Source of the DNA: Burkholderia sp. IMCC1007
GTDB taxonomy: Bacteria > Pseudomonadota > Gammaproteobacteria > Burkholderiales > Burkholderiaceae
NCBI RefSeq assembly: GCF_027257875.1
Contig: NZ_JAPVQY010000052.1
Coordinates: 1-55,549 of the forward strand
Length of the DNA: 55,549 nucleotides
Direction: 5' to 3'
Shown: in pieces, positions 1-7,623 of the stretch
How the letters are laid out: each line of letters starts with the position of its first letter
Numbering within the stretch: position 1 is the first letter of the stretch
Program-made: the position numbers and the translations under genes
Notes under the pieces: generated by a model
What the model was told of the DNA's origin: nothing
The model's input: only the letters and a program-made list of their open reading frames with translations
The model's database searches: none

Positions 1-1065
1 ACCGGGCGCGGCGCGTGGCTGCTCGCGCGCACGTCGGCGCGTGCCCGCATCCGGCGTCGCGTGGCCGCGCCGGCCTCGCTCGTGCGTGCGCTCGATCGTT
101 TGCCGTGCGTGCTGTTGCCCGACGCGCGCCCGTATGCGGGCTGGTTCGACGGCCTCGGCTGCCGCACGCTCGCCGATCTGCGCGGCCTGCCGCGCGCGGG
201 CCTGCAGCGCCGCTGCGGTCCGGCGCTGCTCGCCGCGCTCGATCGTGCGTACGGCGAGGCGGTCGAGCCGCTTGCGTGGATGGCGGTGCCGCCCGTGTTC
301 GACGTGCGGCTCGAATTGCCGGAGCGCGTCGAATACGCGGAAGCCGTGCTGTTCGCCGCACGGCGGCTCGTCGTGCAGTTGTGCGGATGGCTGGCCGCGC
401 GGCAGTTGTCGCTGGCCGCGATGACGTTCGATCTCGAGCACGAGCGCGGCCGCCAGGCCGTGCCGCCGACGCAGCTCGAACTCGCGTTCGCCGCACCCGT
501 GCGCGACGACGCGCATTTCATGCGGCTGCTCGGCGAGCGGCTCGCGCGCGTCGAGCTGCCGGCCGCGGTGATCGCGGTGCGGCTGACGGCCACGCGCGTC
601 GAATCGGTCGCGCCGCCGGCCGACGATCTCTTTCCGGAGCCGGGCGGCACGCGTGAAACCCGCGAGCGGTTGTTCGAACTGCTGGTCGCGCGGCTCGGCG
701 CGGACAACGTGCTGCGCGCGGCGCCCGTCGCCGATTACCGCCCCGAGGTCGCGAACCGCTGGCTGTCGCTCGATGCGCAAGCGGGCAAGCCGGCCGCCGG
801 CCTGCCTGCCGCGCCGCCGCGTCCCGCGTGGCTGCTGGCCGAACCGCTGCCGCTTCTGATGCGCGGCGAGCGGCCGGTATTTCATACGCCGCTCCGGATG
901 ATGTCGTCGGCCGAGCGGATCGAAGCCGGGTGGTTCGACGGGCAGCTCGCTGCGCGCGATTACCACGTCGCGCAGGACGAAGCCGGTGCGTGCTATTGGG
1001 TGTTCAGGGAGCGAGCCGGAAGCGAGTCCGAGCCGCACTGGTTCCTGCACGGCCTGTTCGGGTGA
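1..1065 (+). CDS. imuB: ImuB, inactive Y-family polymerase-like mutasome protein (5' end missing)
   Basis: This is the C-terminal part of ImuB; the reading frame is open through base 1, so the gene starts upstream of the window. ImuB is a catalytically dead Y-family polymerase relative that bridges the beta sliding clamp, ImuA and the DnaE2 polymerase during SOS translesion synthesis. The visible part covers the finger/little-finger region and the C-terminal tail. A helix-hairpin-helix-like segment (LADLRGLPRAGL) is encoded near 169-204. A candidate clamp-binding hexapeptide QLELAF is encoded at 472-489. The stop codon lies 6 bp before dnaE2, which points to one operon. The family call rests on the sequence plus the dnaE2 neighbour; the catalytic region cannot be judged here. 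Confidence 0.87.
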   Translation, partial: TGRGAWLLARTSARARIRRRVAAPASLVRALDRLPCVLLPDARPYAGWFDGLGCRTLADLRGLPRAGLQRRCGPALLAALDRAYGEAVEPLAWMAVPPVFDVRLELPERVEYAEAVLFAARRLVVQLCGWLAARQLSLAAMTFDLEHERGRQAVPPTQLELAFAAPVRDDAHFMRLLGERLARVELPAAVIAVRLTATRVESVAPPADDLFPEPGGTRETRERLFELLVARLGADNVLRAAPVADYRPEVANRWLSLDAQAGKPAAGLPAAPPRPAWLLAEPLPLLMRGERPVFHTPLRMMSSAERIEAGWFDGQLAARDYHVAQDEAGACYWVFRERAGSESEPHWFLHGLFG

Positions 1066-1071
1066 GCGAAG

Positions 1072-4000
1072 ATGGTTGCGGAATTCAGTTTGCTGCCCGA
1101 TTACGCGGAGTTGTTCTGCCGTTCGAACTTTTCGTTCCTGCATGGTGCGTCGCATGCGGAGGAGCTGGTCGAGCGCGCGGCCGAACTCGGCTATCGCGGG
1201 ATCGCGATCACCGACGAATGCTCGCTGGCCGGCGCGCCGCGCATGCATGTCGCCGCGAAGGCGAAAGGGCTGCCGCTCGTCATCGGTTCGTATTTCGACG
1301 TCACGCCGGATGACGTCGCGCCCGGCCACGATCCGGGCCCTGGTGCGTTCGGGCTCGTATTGCTTGCGCAGAACCGCGAGGGCTACGGCAACCTGTCCGA
1401 GCTGATTTCGTGGCGGCGGATGGCATCGCCGAAGGGTACTTACAAGCTGACGTCGCGGATGCTGTCGGCGCCGCCTTCCGAGTTCGCGCACCTGCGCGGG
1501 ATGCCCGACTGCTTCGCGATCCTCGTGCCCGCGTATCCGGTGCGCTCGGACGTGCTCGATGCGCAGGTCGCATGGTTTCGCGCGACCTTCGGCGAGCGCG
1601 CACGGCTCGGGCTCGTGCAGTTGCAGCGCGCGCTCGATGGCGCGCAGCGCGACGAGATTCGCGCGGCCGGCGAGCGGCGCGGCGTGCCGATCGTCGCGCT
1701 GGGCGACGTGACGATGCATGTGCGCTCGTGCAAGCCGCTGCAGGACGTGATGACGGCGATTCGCGTCGGCATGCCGGTTTCTGAATGCGGATACGCGCTT
1801 GCGCCGAATGCGGAGCAGCATCTGCGTTCGCGTGGACGGATCGCGAAGCTGTTTTCATCGGAAGAGATCGCTGAAACCTGCGCGATTCTCGATGCATGCG
1901 ACGTCGACCTCGGCGAGCTGCGCTACGAGTATCCCGACGAGATCGTGCCGAAAGGGCTCACACCGACGCGCTATCTGGAACAGGAAACCTTCGCAGGGGC
2001 GAACGGGCGTTATCCGCGCGGCATTCCGGAAAAGGTGGAAAAGCAGATCCGGCATGAACTCGACCTGATCGCCCGGTTGCGCTACGAGCCGTTCTTCCTG
2101 ACCGTCTACGACATCGTCAAATACGCGCGCAGTCAGAACATCCTGTGCCAGGGCCGCGGCTCGGCCGCGAACTCGGTCGTCTGCTATTGCCTCGGCATCA
2201 CCGAGGTGAATCCCGAGCAGAGCACGCTGCTGTTCGAGCGCTTCATCAGCGAGGAGCGCGGCGAGCCGCCCGACATCGACGTCGACTTCGAGCATCAGCG
2301 CCGCGAAGAAGTCATTCAGCATATCTACCGGAAATACGGCAAGGATCGCGCGGCGATCGCGGCGGCCGTGTCGACGTATCGGCCGCGCGGCGTGCTGCGC
2401 GAAACCGGCAAGGCGCTCGGCGTCGATCCGATGCTGGTCGATCGCGTCGCGAAAGGCCATCGCTGGTTCGACGGCAGTCGCGACCTGCTGCAGCAATTCT
2501 CGTCGACCGGGCTCGATCCGCAGACGCCGCTGATCCGCACGTGGGCCGAACTCGCCGCACGGCTGCTCAATTTTCCGCGCCATCTGTCGCAGCATTCGGG
2601 CGGCTTCGTGATCAGCCGCGGCAAGCTCACGCGGCTCGTGCCGGTCGAGAACGCGGCGATGGACGGGCGGCGCGTGATCCAGTGGGACAAGGACGATCTC
2701 GAGGCGCTCGGGCTGATGAAGGTCGACGTGCTCGCGCTCGGCATGCTGTCGGCGCTGCATCGCGCGTTCGACCTGCGCACCGCATGGCGCGGGCCGCCGG
2801 AGCCGGACGGCGAGCCGTTCACGCTGAAGCACATTCCGCAGGATGACGAAGCAACCTACGACATGATCTGCCGCGCCGATACGGTCGGTGTGTTCCAGAT
2901 CGAATCGCGTGCGCAGATGTCGATGCTGCCGCGGCTGCGGCCGCGCAACTATTACGACCTCGTCGTCCAGGTGTCGATCGTGCGGCCCGGCCCGATCCAG
3001 GGCGGCGCGGTGCATCCGTATCTGAAACGGCGCAGGATCGTGGCCGGCGAAGAGGAGGGCGAGGTCACGTACCCGAGCGACGCGCTCAAGGCCGTGCTCG
3101 AACGCACGCTCGGCGTGCCGATCTTCCAGGAACAGGTGATGCAGATCGCGATCGTCGCGGCGGGCTTCACGCCCGGCGAGGCCGACGAGTTGCGGCGGGC
3201 GATGGCCGCGTGGAAACGCAAGGGCAACCTCGAGAAGTATTACGACAAGATCGTCGACGGGATGCTCAAACGCAACTACACGCGCGAATTCGCCGAGCAG
3301 ATCTTCGAGCAGATCAAGGGCTTCGGCGAATACGGTTTCCCCGAAAGCCACGCGGCCAGCTTCGCGAAACTCGCGTATGCGAGCAGCTGGCTCAAATGCC
3401 ACGAACCGGCGATCTTCGTCGCCGCGCTGCTGAACAGTCAGCCGATGGGTTTCTATCCGCCGTCGCAACTCGTGCAGGACGCGAAGCGTCACCGCGTGAA
3501 GGTGCTGCCGATCGACGTCACGCAAAGCGGTTGGGAAGCGTCGCTCGAAGCGCTGCCGGGCCAGCCGCCGCCGCACGGCCAGCCGGCGGTGCGGCTCGGC
3601 CTGTCGCTCGTGCGCGGCCTCGGCGAAGCTGCCGCGCGGCGCATCGAGGCCGCGCGCGCGGTCGGCCCGTTCGAGAACGTCGATGCGCTCGCACGCCGCG
3701 CGCAGCTCGAACGGCGCGATCTCGAAGCGCTCGCCGCCGCGAACGCGCTCGCGACGCTCGCCGGCCATCGCCGCGATGCGCTGTGGCAGGCCGTCGCCGC
3801 AGCACCCGAGCGCGACCTGCTCGCCGCCGCGCCGATCGACGAAGCGGAGCAGCCGGCGCTCGGCGCGCCGTCGGAAGCCGACGACATCCTCGCCGACTAT
3901 CACACCACCGGCCTTACGCTGAACCGCCACCCGGTCGCGTTGCTGCGGCCGGTGTTGCATAAGCAGCGGCTGTCGTCCGCGGCCGAGCTGCGCGACCGCC

Positions 4001-4290
4001 CCGACGGCCGGCTCGCACGCGCATGCGGGCTCGTGATCGCGCGACAGATGCCGGGCACCGCGAAGGGCGTGATGTTCATGACGCTCGAAGACGAAACGGG
4101 CTGCGTGAACGTGATCGTCCGGCCCGAACTGCTCGCGCGGCAGCGTCGCGAAACGCTTGATTCGCGGCTGCTCGCGGCGTCCGGCGTGTGGCAGGTCGTC
4201 AGCGACGTGCGGCACCTCGTCGCGCAGCATTTCGAGGATCTGACGCCGCTGCTCGGCGGGCTGCGCACGTCGAGCCGGGAATTCCACTAG
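1072..4290 (+). CDS. dnaE2: Error-prone DNA polymerase III alpha subunit DnaE2 (ImuC)
   Basis: This 1072-residue protein is a complete error-prone C-family polymerase, the usual length for DnaE2. An N-terminal PHP domain begins around residue 10 (CRSNFSFLHGAS). The polymerase core follows, with GRGSAANSVV near residue 362 and the catalytic PDIDVDF motif near residue 400 (Asp401 and Asp403). A finger domain, tandem HhH region and C-terminal OB fold (MTLEDETGCVNVIV) complete it. It performs mutagenic lesion bypass with ImuA and ImuB and is normally LexA-controlled from a promoter upstream of imuA, outside this window. It starts at ATG 1072, 6 bp after imuB. The PHP/OB architecture and neighbouring imuB separate it from the replicative DnaE1. 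Confidence 0.96.
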   Translation: MVAEFSLLPDYAELFCRSNFSFLHGASHAEELVERAAELGYRGIAITDECSLAGAPRMHVAAKAKGLPLVIGSYFDVTPDDVAPGHDPGPGAFGLVLLAQNREGYGNLSELISWRRMASPKGTYKLTSRMLSAPPSEFAHLRGMPDCFAILVPAYPVRSDVLDAQVAWFRATFGERARLGLVQLQRALDGAQRDEIRAAGERRGVPIVALGDVTMHVRSCKPLQDVMTAIRVGMPVSECGYALAPNAEQHLRSRGRIAKLFSSEEIAETCAILDACDVDLGELRYEYPDEIVPKGLTPTRYLEQETFAGANGRYPRGIPEKVEKQIRHELDLIARLRYEPFFLTVYDIVKYARSQNILCQGRGSAANSVVCYCLGITEVNPEQSTLLFERFISEERGEPPDIDVDFEHQRREEVIQHIYRKYGKDRAAIAAAVSTYRPRGVLRETGKALGVDPMLVDRVAKGHRWFDGSRDLLQQFSSTGLDPQTPLIRTWAELAARLLNFPRHLSQHSGGFVISRGKLTRLVPVENAAMDGRRVIQWDKDDLEALGLMKVDVLALGMLSALHRAFDLRTAWRGPPEPDGEPFTLKHIPQDDEATYDMICRADTVGVFQIESRAQMSMLPRLRPRNYYDLVVQVSIVRPGPIQGGAVHPYLKRRRIVAGEEEGEVTYPSDALKAVLERTLGVPIFQEQVMQIAIVAAGFTPGEADELRRAMAAWKRKGNLEKYYDKIVDGMLKRNYTREFAEQIFEQIKGFGEYGFPESHAASFAKLAYASSWLKCHEPAIFVAALLNSQPMGFYPPSQLVQDAKRHRVKVLPIDVTQSGWEASLEALPGQPPPHGQPAVRLGLSLVRGLGEAAARRIEAARAVGPFENVDALARRAQLERRDLEALAAANALATLAGHRRDALWQAVAAAPERDLLAAAPIDEAEQPALGAPSEADDILADYHTTGLTLNRHPVALLRPVLHKQRLSSAAELRDRPDGRLARACGLVIARQMPGTAKGVMFMTLEDETGCVNVIVRPELLARQRRETLDSRLLAASGVWQVVSDVRHLVAQHFEDLTPLLGGLRTSSREFH

Positions 4291-4333
4291 GCCGGCATGC
4301 CCCGCCGGCACGCGCGGTCGCCACGCTCCATGC

Positions 4334-4356
4334 ATACCAGTTGGCTAACTGGTTCT
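4334..4356. promoter_or_regulatory. Upstream (auxiliary) operator of the nag locus
   Basis: An inverted repeat ACCAGT-N6-ACTGGT spans 4336-4353 and is preceded by AT. It has the same arms, the same 6-bp spacer length and the same ATACCAGTT left half as the perfect operator centred 190 bp downstream. The site lies just after dnaE2 and has no obvious promoter of its own. I infer that the GntR protein encoded at 4611 binds both sites, perhaps with DNA looping. The role is inferred from repetition of the motif only. Confidence 0.6.
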
Positions 4357-4521
4357 ATTTCGGTATCGTTTTCAGCACCGTCAAGCTGTCGAATCCGGCG
4401 CCTGAATCGTGCTTTCGCATACCACTTCGGGTAAATCCCTATCCTGCACTGCATTGTAAACAAAGGCCTTTCCGCTACTAAACCGCTTGCCGGACAAGGC
4501 TCGCGGCGATTTCCGCGCCGC

Positions 4522-4547
4522 TAATACCAGTTCGTTGACTGGTATTA
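4522..4547. promoter_or_regulatory. Perfect palindromic operator in the nag promoter
   Basis: TAATACCAGT-N6-ACTGGTATTA is a perfect inverted repeat with 10-bp arms. Its right arm overlaps the -35 hexamer of the promoter at 4535-4562, so a bound repressor would block RNA polymerase. The ACTGGT half-sites resemble those bound by GntR/UTRA regulators of amino-sugar genes (DasR, NagR/YvoA, NagQ), although here the halves face outward from the spacer. The likely ligand-responsive binder is the GntR protein whose gene starts 64 bp downstream. Confidence 0.8.
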
Positions 4548-4562
4548 TGGTGGTTATATAAT
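4535..4562 (+). promoter_or_regulatory. Sigma-70 type promoter of the nag operon
   Basis: TTGACT (4535-4540) and TATAAT (4557-4562) are separated by 16 bp, a near-consensus vegetative promoter and unusually AT-rich for this genome. The -35 box lies inside the operator palindrome. Transcription would start near 4569, giving a leader of about 40 nt before the GntR gene. The strong core plus operator suggests high expression only after derepression, and autoregulation of the GntR gene. Confidence 0.75.
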
Positions 4563-4610
4563 GCGTTCACCTTCGACGGTCCGAGATCGTCGTCCGACAC
4601 CCGGAGGCAT

Positions 4611-5345
4611 ATGGAAACCGGCTGGTCCGAACTGGCGCCCGATCCCGTCGACGACACGCCGCTCTATCTGCAGCTCGCCCGCAATCTGACGAGCGCGATT
4701 CACGCCGGCGCGTGGCGAGCCGGCGAGGCGCTGCCGTCGGAGCGGCTGCTGTCGGTGTCGGTCGGCGTGTCGCGGATTACGGCCCGTCGGGCGCTCGCGC
4801 TGCTGGTCGAGCAGGGGCTGATCAAACGGGCGCGCGGTGCGGGCAGCTTCATCACGCCGCGCGTTGCCGATCCGCTGTCGCGTCTCGTCGGCTTCACCGC
4901 GAAGATGCAGCAGCGCGGCTTCGTGCCCGATTCGGTGTGGCTGTCGCGCACGCTGCGCGCCGCGCATCGCGACGAGATCACGCGTCTCGGCCTCGCGCCC
5001 GGCGCGACGGTCGCGCGGCTCGAACGGTTGCGCCGCGCGGACGGCATCGTGATGGCCGTCGAGCATTCGACGCTGCCGGCCGCGGTGGTGCCGGACCCGC
5101 AGGCGCTCGGCGCGTCGCTGTACGAATACCTGGAGGCGCGCGGCATGACCGTCGTGCGCGCGCTGCAGCACTTTCGCGCGGCCAACGCGACGCACGAGAT
5201 CGCGAAGTGGATGGCAGTGAAGCCGGGCTCGGCCCTGCTGGTGATCACGCGCATCGGCTACGGCGCCGACCAGCGCGCGATCGAAGTGACCGAAACGTAT
5301 TGCCGCGACGACTACTACGACTTCGTCGCCGAACTGAAACGCTGA
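4611..5345 (+). CDS. GntR family regulator, HutC/UTRA type, probable GlcNAc-responsive repressor
   Basis: This 244-residue protein has the two-domain layout of the HutC subfamily. A winged helix-turn-helix covers about residues 20-85 (LPSERLLSVSVGVSRITARR, then GAGSFI in the wing). A UTRA ligand-binding domain follows at about 95-240, ending in TETYCRDDYYDF. It is the first gene of the nag locus and is followed 120 bp later by nagA. In this family the ligand is typically an amino-sugar phosphate such as GlcNAc-6-P or GlcN-6-P. The operator overlapping its own promoter suggests autoregulation. NagR, NagQ or DasR-like would be suitable names, but the ortholog group cannot be fixed from sequence alone, so no symbol is given. 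Confidence 0.9.
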   Translation: METGWSELAPDPVDDTPLYLQLARNLTSAIHAGAWRAGEALPSERLLSVSVGVSRITARRALALLVEQGLIKRARGAGSFITPRVADPLSRLVGFTAKMQQRGFVPDSVWLSRTLRAAHRDEITRLGLAPGATVARLERLRRADGIVMAVEHSTLPAAVVPDPQALGASLYEYLEARGMTVVRALQHFRAANATHEIAKWMAVKPGSALLVITRIGYGADQRAIEVTETYCRDDYYDFVAELKR

Positions 5346-5465
5346 CGCGCGAGACTGCCCGCGCACCACGCGATCGCGATGGAACGCAATCGCGCGCAAT
5401 GAATCGCAACGGATTGGCCAATCACGACGCGGACGCCCGCGTCACCAGATCATCAAGAGAACGTC

Positions 5466-6569
5466 ATGCTGACTGGCAACATCCTTACCTCCGACGGCTG
5501 GATTCACGGCTCGCTCGATAGCGAGAACGGCCGCATCACCACGCTCGACGGCACGCCCGTCGATCCCGCGACGAACGACGCGCCGTACATCCTGCCCGGC
5601 TTCATCGACCTGCACGTGCATGGCGGCGGCGGCGCCGACGTGATGGAAGGCGGCGACGCGATCGAGACGATCGCCCGCACGCATGCGCAATTCGGCACGA
5701 CGAGCCTGCTCGCGACGACGATGACCGCGCCGCGCGACGAACTGATGGAGGTCGTCGCGAACCTCGGCACCGTCGCCCGCACGCGTACGCAGGGCGGCGC
5801 GCGCGTGCTCGGCGTGCATCTCGAAGGGCCGTACATCAACCCCGGCAAGCTCGGCGCGCAGCCGGACGCGGCCGTGTCGGCCGTGCTCGACGAAGTGCTG
5901 AAGTACCTGTCGATCGCGCCGATCCGCGTCGTCACGCTCGCGCCGGAAATCGCGGGCCACATCGAGATCATCGGCGAGATGGCCGCGCGCGGCGTGCGCG
6001 TGCAGCTCGGCCACTCGCTCGCGACCTACGACGACGCGGTCGCCGCGCTCAAGCACGGCGCGTGCGGCTTCACGCACCTGTTCAATGCGATGTCGCCGCT
6101 GCATCACCGCAACCCGGGCCTCGTCGGCGCGGCGCTCGCGCACGCCGAATACGCGGAAATCATCCCCGATCTGCTGCACGTGCACCCGGGCGCGATCCGC
6201 GCGGCGCTGCGCGCGATCCCGCGCCTGTACGTCGTGACCGACAGCACGTCCGCCACCGGGATGCCCGACGGCGAATACCGGCTCGGCAGCCAGCACGTGA
6301 CGAAGTGCCTCGGCGGCGTGCGGCTCGCCGACGGCACGCTCGCCGGCAGCACGCTGACGATGGATCAGGCGCTGCGCAACCTGGTCTCGCTCGGCCTGCC
6401 GATCGCCGACGTGTCGAACCGGATGTCGCGCTATGCGGCCGACTACCTCGGCATTGCCGATCGCGGCCGCCTCGAGCGCGGCGCATGGGCCGACCTCGCG
6501 GTGTTCGACCGCGACCTGAACCTCACCGCGACCTACGTCGAAGGAGAATCGATTGTCGAATATGCTTAA
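5466..6569 (+). CDS. nagA: N-acetylglucosamine-6-phosphate deacetylase
   Basis: NagA removes the acetyl group from GlcNAc-6-P to give GlcN-6-P and acetate in the cytoplasm. The 367 residues form an amidohydrolase TIM barrel. Visible metal and active-site motifs are the HVHGGGG loop near residue 50, HLEGPYINPGKLGA near 119, a histidine in LGHS, another in FTHLFNAM, and the catalytic aspartate in VTDSTSATGMPDGEY near 258. The length matches the family. Its 3' end overlaps the next gene by 17 bp, so the two are probably translationally coupled. Confidence 0.95.
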   Translation: MLTGNILTSDGWIHGSLDSENGRITTLDGTPVDPATNDAPYILPGFIDLHVHGGGGADVMEGGDAIETIARTHAQFGTTSLLATTMTAPRDELMEVVANLGTVARTRTQGGARVLGVHLEGPYINPGKLGAQPDAAVSAVLDEVLKYLSIAPIRVVTLAPEIAGHIEIIGEMAARGVRVQLGHSLATYDDAVAALKHGACGFTHLFNAMSPLHHRNPGLVGAALAHAEYAEIIPDLLHVHPGAIRAALRAIPRLYVVTDSTSATGMPDGEYRLGSQHVTKCLGGVRLADGTLAGSTLTMDQALRNLVSLGLPIADVSNRMSRYAADYLGIADRGRLERGAWADLAVFDRDLNLTATYVEGESIVEYA

Positions 6570-7608
6570 GGAAGCGCGCGAGTCCGCCCAGGTCGTCGCC
6601 GCGCAACTCGCCGACACCGCGCGCGTCGAAGCGCTCGCCGGCCAATTGCTCGATCGCCCGCCGGCCGTCGCGCTGACGGTCGCGCGCGGCAGCTCGGATC
6701 ACGCGGCCAGCTATTTCGCGAGCCTGACGATGAGCCGCCTCGGCGTGCCCGTCGCATCGCTGCCGATGTCGGTCGCGACGCTGCAGCAGGCGCGGCTGTT
6801 GGTGCAGGACCAGCTCGCGCTCGCATTCTCCCAGTCGGGCAAGAGCCCCGATCTCGTCAACACGATGGCCGCGCTGCGCGAAGCCGGCGCGCGCACCGTC
6901 GCCGCCGTCAACGTGCTGCCGTCGCCGCTCGCCGACGCGTGCGAACACCAGTTGCCGCTGCTCGCCGGCCCCGAACTGTCGGTCGCCGCGACGAAGAGCT
7001 ATATCGCGATGCTGTCGGCCTCCGCGCAGATCGTCGCGTACTGGCAGCGCGACGCCGCGCTGATCACCGCATTGCGCGGCCTGCCGGACGTACTCGCGCA
7101 AGCCGGCCGGCTCGACTGGTCGCAGGCCGTCGCGGCGCTCGCGGGCGTCGAACGGATGATCGTGATCGGCCGCGGCCTGGGCCTCGCGATCGCGCAGGAA
7201 GCCGCGCTGAAGCTGAAGGAAACCTCCGGCATCCAGGCCGAGGCGTTCTCGAGCGCCGAAGTCCGTCACGGCCCGATGGAGCTGATCGACCGCGACTATC
7301 CGCTGCTCGTGTTCGCGCCGCCGGGGCCCGAGCAGGCCGGGCTGCTGCAGCTCGCGCAGGACATGCGCGCACGCGGCGCCGCCGTGCTGCTCGCGGCGCC
7401 CGCCGGCACGCCCGGCGTATCGACGCCCGGCGTATCGACGCCCGGCGTATCGGGCACCGTGCTGCCGCTCGCGCAGTCCGCTCATTCGGCGCTCGACCCG
7501 ATCGCCGCCATTCTTTCGTTCTACGTAATGGCGGCGGATCTCGCCGTCGCGCGCGGCCGCAATCCCGACACGCCGCGCCATCTGAACAAAGTCACCGAAA
7601 CGCACTGA
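6553..7608 (+). CDS. nagB-II: SIS-domain glucosamine-6-phosphate deaminase (NagB-II type)
   Basis: The 351-residue protein carries two SIS sugar-phosphate isomerase domains like the isomerase half of GlmS, but has no glutaminase domain. Motifs include ARGSSDHAA (about residue 44) and the second-domain signature GRGLGLAIAQEAALKLKE (about 209-226). It probably converts GlcN-6-P to fructose-6-P plus ammonia, the step after NagA. A TTG at 6553 is preferred as start because AAGGAG (6541-6546) lies 6 nt before it; ATG 6562 would be too far. Odd feature: residues 286-300 are three exact copies of TPGVS, a 15-bp DNA repeat. AgaS-type specificity is a less likely alternative. Confidence 0.87.
   Translation: MSNMLKEARESAQVVAAQLADTARVEALAGQLLDRPPAVALTVARGSSDHAASYFASLTMSRLGVPVASLPMSVATLQQARLLVQDQLALAFSQSGKSPDLVNTMAALREAGARTVAAVNVLPSPLADACEHQLPLLAGPELSVAATKSYIAMLSASAQIVAYWQRDAALITALRGLPDVLAQAGRLDWSQAVAALAGVERMIVIGRGLGLAIAQEAALKLKETSGIQAEAFSSAEVRHGPMELIDRDYPLLVFAPPGPEQAGLLQLAQDMRARGAAVLLAAPAGTPGVSTPGVSTPGVSGTVLPLAQSAHSALDPIAAILSFYVMAADLAVARGRNPDTPRHLNKVTETH
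7408..7452 (+). repeat. Three exact 15-bp tandem repeats inside the deaminase gene
   Basis: The unit ACGCCCGGCGTATCG occurs three times with no mismatch at 7408-7422, 7423-7437 and 7438-7452. It is in frame and encodes TPGVS three times, in a surface-loop position near the end of the second SIS domain. Exact repetition at DNA level points to recent slipped-strand duplication and copy number that may vary between strains. Confidence 0.95.
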
Positions 7609-7623
7609 TAGCCGAGACAGCCG

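Noticed and set aside
4291..4312. Terminator after dnaE2
   Set aside because: A GCCGGC/GCCGGC repeat is present but is not followed by a T-run.
1855..4335. Long open frame antisense to dnaE2 (and similar frames antisense to the fused PTS gene, nagE, cydA, leuA and the CPA2 antiporter gene)
   Set aside because: Such frames are by-products of very high GC at third codon positions. The predicted proteins are rich in Arg, His, Ala and Gly, lack any recognisable domain, and lie fully opposite well-supported genes.
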